This document shows, piece after piece, positions 20,896 to 32,700 of a stretch of 64,000 nt of DNA. Origin of the DNA: Platanthera guangdongensis (Eukaryota; Streptophyta; Magnoliopsida; Asparagales; Orchidaceae); NCBI GenBank assembly GCA_039583875.1, contig CM077152.1, positions 18,153,059-18,217,058 of the forward strand. The letters run 5' to 3'. The notes under the pieces are model-generated. The model worked only from the letters and a program-made list of their open reading frames with translations, searched no databases and was not told the origin of the DNA. Position 1 is the first letter of the stretch. Each line of letters starts with the position of its first letter. Both the position numbers and the translations under genes were made by a program.

Positions 20896-21239
20896 GGCTA
20901 TGTTTGGCGCGGCTGCATTGACTGGAGAAATAGTGGTGAAATAATTAATTGTTTTGCAGAGTGGTGACAGAATTTGCGAATAAATTTGGAAGAACGGCTG
21001 TTGCAGTGTTGTTTCAAACGGAGAAGCAGGTATGCAGTTGTTTTATTAAAAAAACAAAGCAAACAAGTTACCTAAAGTTTTTTAAGTGCCCCAATAATAA
21101 ATAAATTTCAAAAAGTTTTTTCGAAAAAAATCATAAAAGTGCTCTATCTTGCCCATGAAACATCTCTCGATCATTGAACATTAACTGCACAGTAAGAATA
21201 AATATAGTTACTAAATTTAATATTTTTGTTTACAATTTT

Positions 21240-22429
21240 AAACTTCATAAAGTAATATACGTGTGATATTCCATGAGTTGATCTGCAATGTAGTCCCTTA
21301 AATTGGTCATTGCAGTGGCTCCCGTTCCTTCCAATGTACTATGTATAATATTCGGATTTAGAACGATTGTTTGGTCGCAGCTCGTACACCTCTGCATGAA
21401 CAAAGTTTTTGTTTCCGTCACATACATCAAACTCGGGGTCAGAACGCGATGGATGTCTTCTATTGAAGTTATGCAGCGTCATCGTAGCGACCACAATGAC
21501 ACACTGCTTTGAGGAATCAAACAGAGGTATTTTGCTAAGTATGAACCACATTTTTTCCATACACCAAAGCTCCTTTTGATCACACTATGAAGCGAGTAGT
21601 ATGCTTTATTAAATACCTCCAGACGTCCTTCTATTGACCGATTATCCCGAGTAAAGCCCGGCAAGTGATATCTAGTTTCCGGAAATAGTTTCAGAAGCTT
21701 CTTTTCTAATGGATAATCATCATGCACAAGATAATATTTATCTTCATTAATGAAAAAGATTAGATAATATTCACATTTTGCAAAAATAATAAATATATTT
21801 AAAACGTAGAATTTGTATCTTCATATGAAAATGGAAATTTACTCGCCGGATCCCTTACTGCATGATGGTATATGCGACTGTTATGTGCAGATCTCACCCA
21901 ACCAGGAACAACGTAAGTAAAACATATATTAAAGCCGCAAACCGCCATCACATTTTGAGTTGGGCATCTGTGACGACTTATGTACGGCATTTGATTTTCA
22001 ACAGGTATCTGTGCATCAACATGTGTACCATCAATTTCTCTGATACAACCTTTAAAAATGACATATATCATTCATCATCTCTTAAATATGAAAGAATTTC
22101 ACGAAACTGATGATAATTGATAAATAGGAGCAACAATGTTCATAGATAGATTAGTCAGAGCATAAAATCCTATCATGAATAATCGACCGATAGTCTCCAT
22201 AAAATATTGGAATCGTTCACTTGCTTTCTTGAATGTTTTAGTGTGACCCCAAATATAAACTGTGATTGTCAATGTATCACTAGCTTGAGTTCTTTGGGTT
22301 CCTTGTAATCCATGAGTTTTTCTATCAGTGCTAACAAATAAAAAAAACTGTCATTCAAAACATGTTATAAAACTCACAGGATGCTCAACAAATAATTCAT
22401 GTATCCATTTATGTCGTTTTTGAGATGAG
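21240..22429 (-). pseudogene. PIF/Harbinger DDE nuclease (transposase), broken
   Basis: This would cut and join transposon ends (DDE/HARBI1-like nuclease). The order on the - strand is: near 22400 a remnant like QKRHKWIHELFVEHP, then GHTKTFKKASERFQ and ETIGRLF (22180-22250), the first catalytic region GCIREIDGTHVDAQIPV (22010-22055), QNVMAVCGFNICFTYVVPGW with SAHNSRI (second Asp region), DDYPLEKKLL and RYHLPGFT (21650-21725), and the EVFN..HSVIKRSFGVWKK block (catalytic Glu area diverged to S-x-x-K-R), ending in MTLHNFNRR. Stops and frame changes separate the blocks. The 5' end is cut by the solo LTR at 22430. Confidence 0.8.
22425..22429. repeat. Target-site duplication ATGAG (left)
   Basis: ATGAG before TGTACAACC, repeated at 23253-23257. 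Confidence 0.85.
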
Positions 22430-22562
22430 TGTACAACCTCAGGCTCGAAGGAACAGTTCGGGCTCGAAGAGAGGGGAAGGTAAGGCAAGATGAATTCTTT
22501 GACAGAAGCTCACTCACTGGCGAGTGGGTCCCAGGAAGACGGTTACTCGCCGGGTTAAGGCC

Positions 22563-22640
22563 GGCTCGCTAGGCGAGAGGGCCCCAGCGGCTCGCTAGGC
22601 GAGAGGGCCCCAGCGGCTCGCTAGGCGAGAGGGCCCCAGT
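22563..22640. repeat. 26-bp tandem repeat x3 in solo LTR
   Basis: ggctcgctaggcgagaggg-cccagc-type unit at 22563, 22589 and 22615, followed by degenerate ggcgaga words to about 22790. It is the counterpart of the hairpin array in element A, with a different unit. Confidence 0.9.
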
Positions 22641-22977
22641 AGACCAAGCGAGATGGTCCCAGCGGCTCAGGCGAGAGACATTTCAGGCGAGACGGACCCA
22701 GGGAGAGGGCCCAGTGGCTCAGGCAAGAGCCTCGATAGGCGAGTCGAGCCTCATAGGTAGGAGCTCTCGCCCGCGAGACGGTGCTCTCGCCAAGCGCCGG
22801 TTCAGTTGGAAGGTGGTTCACCTTTTTTGCCCGAGGTAATTTTACGCTTTTGCCCTCGGTGGTCTGCATATAACCTTTCGGAACAGCGGAGTTTGACTGT
22901 TAGCAGACACAACCATGGGTATTTTGGTAATTTCATGTCGATTCAGTTTGGTTATTGGCAGTTCAAACACAGAGGCC

Positions 22978-22987
22978 TATAAATAGA
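22978..22987 (+). promoter_or_regulatory. LTR TATA box
   Basis: CTATAAATAG, same context (..AGACC) as in the other family-A LTRs. Confidence 0.6.
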
Positions 22988-23252
22988 CCCATAAGGGTTC
23001 TTCAGAAGCACTTTTTTTCCCGGGACTTTGGAAGAGTTTTCATGTCCTTTCTGAGGAGCTCCGAGCCCAGCTTTTGACTTTAGAAGGGAAGCTCTCAGAG
23101 ATCTTCCGGGTAAGCGGTGGGACCTCCCTGTTGAGGCTTTGGGTCGGTTTCTGGTCCTTCACAACCAGTCGGAGGTCAGAGCTTGGGACAAGTAGGTGTT
23201 GGTTATGCCCCTGATTTCGAACTTTCGTTGAGGTCAGATTTTGGCTTCAACA

Positions 23253-23257
23253 ATGAG
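23253..23257. repeat. Target-site duplication ATGAG (right)
   Basis: Identical to 22425-22429. Confidence 0.85.
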
Positions 23258-23639
23258 GTCATGCATGATGTCTTATCACAAAATAGAGAGGCGTACTCAG
23301 TGATCTTACACGCACTAGATGCCACAAGGTTGACAAAGTGAACACATTCCTGCTGACGAGTTGCACAATAATTTAATACAACTTGTTGGGCACGGAGGGT
23401 CACATTCAACCCTCCTATCTTTTTGTATACTCGGGAAGGTTACTTGATTCACCAGAGTTTGAAGATGTACTGTAGCAAAATGATAGAACCCTCTGTCCTC
23501 AAAGATCTTTGAGTATTTCTCTTATTCCTGAAGAGCTTCTCGCAGTAGGTATATGTTTGGTGGAACAACAAGTGTTGTAACACATTGCATAATAATATCA
23601 GAAGAGTAGCACAACTTCTCAACATGTGATAGAAAAACA
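23258..23639 (-). other. PIF element, region between its two genes
   Basis: Should hold the 5' part of the nuclease gene. Short - strand frames exist, but I cannot assign them to conserved blocks. Confidence 0.4.
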
Positions 23640-24125
23640 TGTTTTACCCCCATATCCAGCTTCTTCCCCTTGCGTTTTTTGAAGTAACTCCACTTTGGAA
23701 ACTTTGACTAGGTGTAGCTGAGCCAATTTCATCACTTGCAACTGCTTGTGTGTTATTGTGTTCTATGGTATGGTCATCATCTCCAGATAAGGTGTCGGGT
23801 TGGGAGAAAAGAGAATGCAACTTTCCAGACGAACGCATCCATACATTATCTCCCGTAGCAACTACCAAGCTGAATATTTTCTCTAATTTCTCTTCAAGCT
23901 CAAGAGGTATTCCAGCAGACCAAAATTTCTTCGCATTAAGGATCATCTACAAAAATGAAAAAAGTGTTAGATATGAAAAATAGTAATTTCAAAATATGAA
24001 ATATAAAAATGAACATAGTAACTAACCTCAATTCTTTCCTTCCACAAATCATCAGAAGTGTCCATCGTTCGTTTAGCATGGTTCCAACCAAGTCATGTCT
24101 CGTCTCTTTTAGGTTCACGCCATAA
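23640..24125 (-). pseudogene. Myb/SANT-like protein of the PIF element
   Basis: Second PIF protein, which binds the transposon ends together with the nuclease. The - strand exon at about 24030-24115 encodes LGWNHAKRTMDTSDDLWKER and ends with donor gag/gttagt. The next exon begins after a ttttgtag acceptor at about 23946 with NAKKFWSAGIPLELEEKLEK and VVATGDNVWMRSSG. This is the known pattern of plant Myb/SANT-like domains (GLGWD...T..ASDEWW...AKKFR..G). The C-terminal part is acidic and then basic. The N-terminal Myb helices are not clear, so it is treated as decayed. Confidence 0.65.
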
Positions 24126-25282
24126 TTTTCAATCACGTTTCAATTGATCCCACTTATTTTTCATTTATGCACAATTGTAGTCTAAACCGATTCACTACTT
24201 AAAATTTTTCATCAAATTGACCCAACCCTCTTTATTGAAATGAGTGGTTGGTCTATTTCGTAAATTTCTCTCGGATGCAGAGGTCGCATAATAAAAGAAC
24301 ATGGGATGACACCCAATTAGCCGTTATTCCACCATATTTTGATATGCATCTACGGGACCAAACCATACACAACAATCGAATAAAAAAAACAGAAAGCAAC
24401 AATCAACTCATTTTGTACAAAAACGGGATGGTGCTCCCATTCCTCATTTTTTATACAAGAATACCATATGAAAAATAAACTTTTTTTCAAATGCAAAAAC
24501 TAGAATTCATAAGCCACCGCAACAATGAGCTAAAAGTTCACAAAAATAATTACTACACAAGCAAATAACAGTATGTATGAGACAAAGAAGGTAAGCAAGT
24601 GATTTTTGACCTTGAAAAAAATAATCCGGAAACAATGTTGGTGAAACAATACAGCTAAAATGTACATTTGAAACAATATACCTTACACAACACAGTTGAT
24701 GCTGAAACGAGAAAGTGTTGTCATTGGAGAAGGGGAAGAGCAACCTGAAAAAATAGTGATGCAAGTTTTTGTGAGAAATCGAGAAATCTGAAAAAAAAAT
24801 GGTGAGAAATCTGGATCATCTGGAGAGCAAAAAAACGTCGGCGATAGAGGTAGTATAATGGCTGAATCTCATCTTTTTTTGAAAGAAAATTGAAAAAAAT
24901 CTTGGAGTAGAGCTGAACTCGGGAAAAGGGCTTTGATATTTACCTGCAGTGGAGGAGAAAGCTTGCCAGCGAGTAGAGGGAGGACGACCGTCGAACTGTC
25001 GAAGAGGGATAGTCGGTGGTGGCCTATCGTCGAGAAGAGGGGCTCGGGATGCGGAGGTGGGGAGTTGCTGCATGTATCCCTAGGGCAAAACAAGCGGAAA
25101 TAAGCAGCCCGGGGAGTCGAGCGATTTTGGAGTTGTGATAAATTTTTGCGACTCCAGAACCGCTGTTTTTCCATGAAAGGGGAGCGAGGGCAACTCCAAC
25201 ATCCATGCCTTAAAACACATTTGGCAGGGCGTTTTAAAAATTCGCAGCAACCCACCCCCAATACGTCCCGCCAAACAAAACC
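24126..25282 (-). other. PIF element, 5' non-coding end
   Basis: Between the Myb/SANT fragment and the proposed terminus. - strand frames of up to 150 codons (24869-25321) have no domain. The terminal inverted repeat lies at about 25265-25282. Confidence 0.4.
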
Positions 25283-25344
25283 TGAATTTGTAAAAGCTTG
25301 CCTATTGAAACTTGAACACAATTAAATAAAACATGCCAAAACTA

Positions 25345-25990
25345 TAGAGATCATACAACAACACCCAAGCATTTGGGGTCGGCTATATGGATTCTTTGTA
25401 GCCATTGTGCCCTATCTTTTGTCATAATCTCACTAAAGCCTAAGTACATCATGTCTTTCCTTTTAGTTTCATTCCAAGTCGTTATTGGTCTACCCCTCCC
25501 TCATTTAACATGCCTATTAACTAGACTCTCACAACACCTAACAAGTGCCTCTAATGGTCTCCTTTGTACATGTCCAAACCATCTTAGTCGAGCTTCTAGT
25601 ATCTTCTCTACAATTGGTGTTACTCCTGTCTTATCCCTGATACATTCATTCCGAATTTTATCCGGTCTCCTGTGTCCACACATCCAGCTAAGCAATCTCA
25701 TCTCCACAACTCCCATTTTTTGCTCATGTACACAATTCACTGCCCAACACTCGGAACCATAGAGCATCATTGGTCTAATTGTAGTACGGTAAAACTTGCC
25801 TTTAAGTTTTAATGACACTTTACGATCACATAAGATCCCTGATGCGCCTCTCCACTTCAATCAACCCGATTGGATTCTCCGTGTCGCATCTTTATCAATA
25901 CCTTAGTCTTTTGAACTATTGATCCATGATATTTAAATCACTCACTCCAAGAAATATCTTGATTACCCAACTTTCTAACAAAGTGATCAG
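25345..25990 (-). pseudogene. LINE reverse transcriptase 3' fragment
   Basis: C-terminal end of a plant L1-type LINE polyprotein. Blocks on the - strand are KYHGSIVQK (near 25930), MKWRGASGILCDRKV, LKLKGKFYRTTIRPMMLYGS, ECWAVN, EMRLLSWMCGHRR, KIRNECIRDKTGV and RLRWFGHVQRRP. The final WDL..DR.AW-type tail is decayed near 25360-25400 (ggggtcggctatatgg on the + strand). The 5' part is missing, as usual for truncated LINE insertions. The long open part is 25501-25860. Confidence 0.9.
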
Positions 25991-26541
25991 GGATCCAAGA
26001 TAATTAAAACTATAGAGCTCATATAATTTAAAAATAATTAAGAGACAACTTACAAGCACTTGCCCAGCTCAAACAAAAACCTCACCTCAACTAGGTAAAA
26101 TGTAACCTTGGCCCTTCAATGACAGATTTAGATAAATTCTTATAGAAAAACTTTAGAATACTAAATTAAATGCTCTAAGAAAATAATTTCTCAAAATTTA
26201 GTTAAACTAATTACAATTCAATTTTAAGAACAGTTTAATGAACTTGAAATAAATTAAATTCTCTTTGTGCCTGTGTGCAAGAGAGTTATAAAGCTGTTAC
26301 TGAACCTGTTAGGAGAGGTAATTATGGAGTATTAACAAGTCTCAAACTTGATCACATGGTGACCAAATCTAGTGAAAATTTGATAAATTCAATAAGAAAT
26401 ATTATGTTGTATGCACAAACATGAAAAAAAAAACTTTCCTCATACAGTTCTTTCTTTATAAAGTAAGGTGATTCTCCCAGAAAATGAAAAATTAGTGCAT
26501 GAAAAACCCTACAAAACCAGATCCCCAGCTTTCTGGGGAAA
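25991..26541. other. 3' flank of the EF-G gene
   Basis: AT-rich. It should contain the 3' UTR and poly(A) signal of the EF-G gene on the - strand; no single signal stands out. No other gene is seen. Confidence 0.4.
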
Positions 26542-26706
26542 TCAAGCTGCAACTTGCTCTTTGGAGGAGAGCTGGTTCTGGATATGCTGGGGAACGACGA
26601 CAAAATTGGCGAGCTGCATCGTGTAGGAAGCCCGACCTTTTGTCATTCCACGAAGCGTGCTGACATACTGAAACATTTCCGCCAGTGGCACCAAGGCGTC
26701 AACCAC
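26542..26706 (-). other. SCO1: EF-G exon 4 (last coding exon)
   Basis: Follows the acceptor atatatgcag. Encodes [20 protein letters not shown] ... [12 protein letters not shown] ... QHIQNQL and stops with TGA at 26542-26544. This is the C-terminal domain V of EF-G. Confidence 0.9.
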
Positions 26707-29700
26707 CTGCATATATTTAGAGCATCCGCAATTAAACTCCGAGAAAAGAATTTTATAAATTATAGAAATGGCAATGCAGGATTCCCTGCCACATATTCTC
26801 TATCAAATAATTGTTAAGATTCAAAGAACATATTGCCTTAGTCGTCCTAAAACAGCGCTACTTATGTCGTGACACAAACTAGGCATACGCCATGTAACAA
26901 CCCGCATTTTTGTTCAAGATTATAGCACGATAACAACGAGTATTTTATTGTCCTCTGGAAGTTGCAGGATTCTTTTAGTGGGAGTTAGAATTTTCAGGGA
27001 GAGAATTAATAGAGAAGTTTTGAGAAATCTCAAAAAATTCTCTCCCTCCCAAAATTCCCGCCCCCACTAAATGAATCCTGTAGCTTCCGGAGGACAATAT
27101 AAATACTCAATTTATCGAGTTATAATGGTGAACAAAAATGCGGGTTGTTACACGTCGCCCCGACGACAATCGTCGTTTTCGCGCATAGGGGATTTGAGGC
27201 TGTCAACCCTGGTCGTAAGGTCGGCAACTACCGCTTGTTGTCGTACCCTGATGCCATCAATTGAACCATCAAGATCTTTTGCAATCGCTCAAACATCAAT
27301 TCCATTGGGTAGGTTGATCCCGTAATGCAAGATGCCTTTGATACTAAGTTGTAACATACCCTAGCATATGATAAAGTCATCTGGTAGGGAATAGAAGGGA
27401 GGGGCTACTTGGAGCGTTTGCTTCCTCTTGATCCCGTAGCTCGAGCTATAAGGGTAATGGTAGTGGAGCCTTGATTTGGCATCCTAAGAAGGGATGAGAG
27501 AGGGAGGGAGAGAGAGAGAGAGAGAGACGAAGAGAGAAGAGAGTTGGTGGTGAACTACCGTGCATTCCTTGGATCAGGCGGCTATAATGAGAGAAGGGTA
27601 GAGAAGAGGGAGCCCTAAAGTCTCTTGGAAATAAGACCTCAAATGTACTTCAAGCATGGCTTGGACCAAGCCAATACAAAGAATAAAAACAATGCCTTGG
27701 ACCCAAAATAAACCAAACATCAAAACAATGCCACCAACCTGAACAAAAATAATACAGAATAAAAACAGCACATATGGAATTAAAACAACATATATTCAGA
27801 AATTCAGAAAAAAAAGCCCGGCAAGCTGCCTCGTCGCATACACCCACCAATGGATTGAGCACGCAACATACTCAATTTCATCATATTTTTGCACGCATTG
27901 TGGCGCCGGCGCATTAGGCTTCTTGCCTTCAGTACCAAGTTGACGACTTGCTCTACTATGAGTCAGTGTCGCTTTCGTTTTAACATCTTCATAATAAAAT
28001 CAGCCTAAAAAAACCTAGACTCGCAATTATGATTACAACTGTGAGCCAATTGTCTATTTAAACTCAGACACTTAAAAATCTCTAATGATGATATAATCCC
28101 TAAATAAGGTTTCATCAAGTTAAAAAGAGTTGGGATTTCATACATCAGAAAACAATACATAAGCAAAAGAATAACATCACTGTCTGTCTTAGAGCTGTCA
28201 TTGACATATGAATGATAATACAAGAGAATTAAGTAAAGCTCATACCTTAAGACCCCCAGGTTTATCTCCAAAGTTATTAATTTGTCCTCTTCTAGAGTTC
28301 AGATCACCAATGACATCACCCAAATGCTCTTCAGGACTGACAACTTCCACAGTCATAATAGGCTCCAAGATTCTTGGAGCAGCTTTCCTGATTCCCTCTC
28401 GAAAAGCACCCCTTGCAGCCAATTGAAATGCCAACACACTCGAATCAACATCATGATACGTTCCGTCAACTAAAACAGCTCGAACATCAACAACAGGGTA
28501 GCCAGCAAGAACACCGTTGCTCATACACTCATCCAAGCCTTTCATCACTCCAGGAATGTATTCCTTCGGAACTGCTCCACCCTTTATCTCGCTCTTGAAT
28601 TGATAACCACTCCCGGGATCTAATGGCTCAAATCTCACGGTGATATCGGCAAACTGTCCTTGCCCGCCAGACTGTTTCTTGTGAACATATTGTACTTCTG
28701 AAACCCTGGATATGCTCTCACGATAATTTACCTGCGGCGCACCGACATTTGCCTCTACCTGTTGAAAAATTAAACTAAAATAGTAATCAAAAGAAAGATT
28801 TGGAGAGTGATGGTAAAATAAAAAAGCATGGTGGAGAACCAAAGAATCTTGAAAAAAGAGCATTTGATTTGAATCATATGGCCTTTGGCATTGCATTCTA
28901 TGTATACATTGTTCTTGCAAAAAGAGAACTTAGCAGTATTTTCAAAAATTGAAAAACATTTTGACCTCTCCGACCAACTTGGGCTCGGTTTGAAACAATG
29001 GTGGAAGTAGAAAAGATTTTATTCCCACCGCCGCCACTGTTTTGGAGTCGCTTGATTTCCAGGGCGGTGAGAGAAGTGATTGTGTCAAAAAAGTGTTTTT
29101 TAGGTATTTTTAGAAAGCAATGATTGGTTTTGGTATTTTTAGAAAGCAATGAACCCACTCAAGTTCAAAAAAACAAAAAATGAGTTTTCCACATTCTTAC
29201 GCTTCTCTTCCCAAAGATCGACATTTCCGTTCTCGTCATGTTGCTTTTCCTAACGCTATCTTTCATGACAGCTCCAATCCCGCTATTGATTTCCTGCCAC
29301 TGTTTTTCTTGTAGCCCCAACCATCCCAAAACTGAGCCCTCATCTACTTATTGTTTCAGATAGAGTTACTAAAAATTGTTTATTTCACTAGAGCCCACGT
29401 CGTCAGTTCAGTCTTTAAATGTCTTTGTATTTCCTATATAATGCCCCTATGAGGATGAATAAATCACAACTTTTACTTCCATTTCTCTCTTCCAACATGA
29501 TATCAGATGGATGTTAACTTTTCATGATTCTAAAAACAATAAATTTTTCATTCCCGTGGCTGCCACTCGCTTCCGCCGCTTCCTCACGAATCAATCTCGT
29601 CTTGCGCTGCTAAAGCCTCTGCCGAGCAGCTCCCCTCCCGCTCCCGTCGATGGAATAGGCGCATGATTCCATCGACGGGAGTGGACTCCTTTCCCCTCAA

Positions 29701-32700
29701 TGAGGACTCCTCTTTTCAAACCGACACTTGATCCTGTCGCCCCTTGCGTCAATTGGACCCGACGAGCCTCGCATCATCGTCGACTGGACCAATCGAGCCC
29801 CGCGTCTTCAATCCCGTGGCTGCTTCTCGCCGCGACTCGCATTTCCTTCCTTCGATCCCGTCGAGCCTGCAGTTGTTGTTCTCGTTCATCGATCCTGGCA
29901 TTGTGGACGCTCGGGGCTACTCTCAATCTCGTGGTTCTTGGCGCTAAATTCTCCCACGATTTCCAAATCCCGTTGGTTTCTTCCTCGATGCTTACTACTT
30001 CTGCTTCGACCTCATCAGGATCATTCTTCCGCTAATCTGGTGGCGTCAACAACATGGTGTTGCTCGATCACGTTCCTACTCAGCATCGATGGCTTCCTCT
30101 CCAGTTCCAGACCCTTTCCACGACATCAGATCTGGACGACGACGTTAACGACTGGTTTTGTATTGTTTCCTTTCCGGTTACTGTGCTTTTGGTTGCTTGT
30201 TGCCATTGAGGATGGCTTCCTGTGCTGCTGCTCTCGTGGACGACGCTTCCCTTTGTGATGGGCTCCCTCTTCTGCTCGTCGCCGCTTAAGTCTTCTTTTG
30301 CTCGCCGCTACTTGAGCACTATGCTCGCCGCTTCTTGAGCACTATGCTCGCAGCCGTTTGAGCCTTCTGATCGCCGCTGACTTGTGCTTTGCTCGCTGCA
30401 TCTGGGATCGTGATCTTGTCGGTATCCATTCTCCATAGCAGTTTTATGTTAGGTTTTTGTGTGTGTCATGTTTATGTCTAATGTTTGTGTCTTGTCTTAG
30501 TGTTATGTCTTCTTGCACGTGTTATCCACGTGAGGGGGAGTGTTGACATGAAGGCGACTCAGATGATCTTTCCCGACTTTTTTTCCTATGTTTCACACGG
30601 TCTCCGGGCTTATATCATATGTGTCTCCTCATATTTCATTCGACCGGTTGTGTGTTGGGAGTCTTGGGACACAACTGATGTTGGTGTTCTAATCTCAACG
30701 GGTTGTGTCGTGTGTGACCGTGTCGTGCAGGACTATGTCGTGTGGGACCGCCCTTTGTGCGGATTATCCCCGGCAGATTATCTTTGAAGGATTATCCCCG
30801 ATAATCTGTATGATGATTGGCTCCACATCGTTTGTGCCCTTTCGCATATGTGTGTGTAGGTGATGTTGGTTAACCTTCCTTTCCAGCGGGTTTTATCGTG
30901 TAGGAGTATCTCTGGTCACCTGTCTATTGATTTCTTTCCTATGAGTCCACGTCGTGTGTGAGACCTGCGTCGTGTGTGGATCAGCGTCGTGTGTGGCTAT
31001 GTCCTCGGCTTGATTCCCCGGTTTGGAATTTCCCCCGATAACCCGTCTGATGTTTTGTCCCGCATCGCCTACCTTCATTATCATTATTTGATGTGTCCAA
31101 GCTGAAGGTTCCCCCTTCAGCTTGAGGGGGGGGGGTGTTGGAGTTATTAGTTCATATTATTATTTAAGATGCCTAAGTCTATGGTGGTTTAGTCTCACAT
31201 CGTCTGTTCAATCTTTATGTGTCTTTGTATTTCCATATAATTGCCCCTATGAGGATGAATAAATCACAACTTCTATTTCCATTTCTCTCTTCCAACACCA
31301 AGATTAAAATGTTACCTAGAGTTCAGTGTAATCTGTCAATTGCATCTAGTTTGGCTATATAGAGTTCAGTACTATGACCATGAACGGTGTCCTATAATTT
31401 CTCATTTGTTCGCGCAATTTCTTCCCATCAAGAGGGAAGTTATCTTAGTCAGTTCATCATTGGCAGACATCCAACTAATCAACTTCTTCAAATAACAAAA
31501 TGCGACAGTGACTTGACCTGTACATCTCTTTTTAGGAGAGGACAAATGCACCAAAAATGAATTTTGAAGGTAATTGGGAATGTAAGAAATCACAAAGCAA
31601 TGTATCCAAGTAGCAAGGAATACTTCGTAGCAGTTAAAAGTAAACGTTAGAAACCAAAACCTTGTATTCTCTTTTCAATCGATCAACAATGATCTCGAGA
31701 TGAAGCTCTCCCATTCCTTCAATAACAGTTTGATTAGTCTCTTCATCTCTGGAGAAATGGAAAGATGGGTCTTCTTGAGCAAGCTTAATTAGCCCAACCG
31801 CCATCTTATCAAGGTCGGCCTTTGTCTTGGGTTCGATCGCAACCTTAATGACGGGTTCCGGGAAATCCATCCGTTCAAGCACAACGGGTTTTTCCGGATC
31901 ACATAGCGTTTCCCCCGTGACTGTATCCTTTAGGCCAGCAAGAGCGACAATATCACCTGTCAATGCTAATTTAACATCCTCTCTACTATTGGCATGCATC
32001 TCTAATAGCCTCCCTATTCTCTCCTTTTTTCCTTTATTCGAGTTAAGAACATATGAACCGGCCGACAGCTTCCCCGAGTATACTCTAACGAATGTGAGAG
32101 ATCCAACGAAAGGATCGCTCATGATCTTGAAGGCCAATCCGGCAAATGGCTCGTCATCGCTCGGAATTCTCTCAAGCGCCTTCTCCGGGTCGTGTCTGGA
32201 TCTGAACCCTTCATAGGGGGCACCTCAATCGGTGAAGGCAAGTATTCTACAACAGCATCAAGCAATGGTTGAACACCCTTATTTTTGAATGCGGAACCAC
32301 ATAAAACAGGAACAAAAGCCCCAGAAATTGATCCTTTCCGAATTAAACTCTTTATAGTCTGCTCGTCTGGTTCGATCCCTTCAAGATAGTTTTCCATGGC
32401 TTTATCATCCAAGTCAACTATAGTCTCAATCAATAGAGTCCTATAATTCTGAGCCAATTCTTGGAGATCTTCTGGTATAACTTCATAAGAAAACTTTGCA
32501 CCTAATTCCTCTCCTGTCCAAATAACAGCTTCCATTTTTACCAGATCAATAACTCCAGTAAAGCTGTCTTCTGCACCAACTGGCAATTGCAGAACAAGTG
32601 GCTTTGCACCCAAGTTTGTGACTATCATATCGCGTGTTCTGAAAAAATCTGCACCCAGTCGATCCATCTTATTAACGAAGCAAATTCTGGAACTCCGTAT

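Larger units (their letters stand above)
22430..23252 (+). mobile_element. Solo LTR of family A
   Basis: 823 bp from TGTACAACCTCA to GGCTTCAACA, matching the ends of the element-A LTR read on its own strand (TGTACAACCCC ... GGTTTCAACA). It is flanked by perfect ATGAG. It has TATA CTATAAATAG at 22978-22987 and GGCGAGA-rich repeats upstream of it. No internal sequence remains, so it arose by LTR-LTR recombination. It sits inside the PIF element and is therefore younger than it. Confidence 0.9.
20896..25282 (-). mobile_element. Decayed PIF/Harbinger transposon, interrupted by a solo LTR
   Basis: Carries both proteins of the superfamily on the - strand: the Harbinger-type DDE nuclease (21240-22429) and a Myb/SANT-like protein (23640-24125). 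Proposed ends are GGCTATGTTTGGCG at 20896 and, in reverse complement, GGTTTTGTTTGGCG ending at 25282. Both are flanked by TGA (20893-20895, 25283-25285). The usual duplication is TTA or TAA, so the boundary is probable, not certain. The element is 4.39 kb including the 823-bp solo LTR inserted in it. Confidence 0.65.
26707..28245 (-). other. EF-G intron 3 (1,539 bp)
   Basis: Donor aag/gtatgag at 28245, acceptor at 26707. It contains a fold-back repeat and a gypsy-like leader remnant (separate entries). The part 27600-28245 shows nothing recognisable. Confidence 0.85.
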
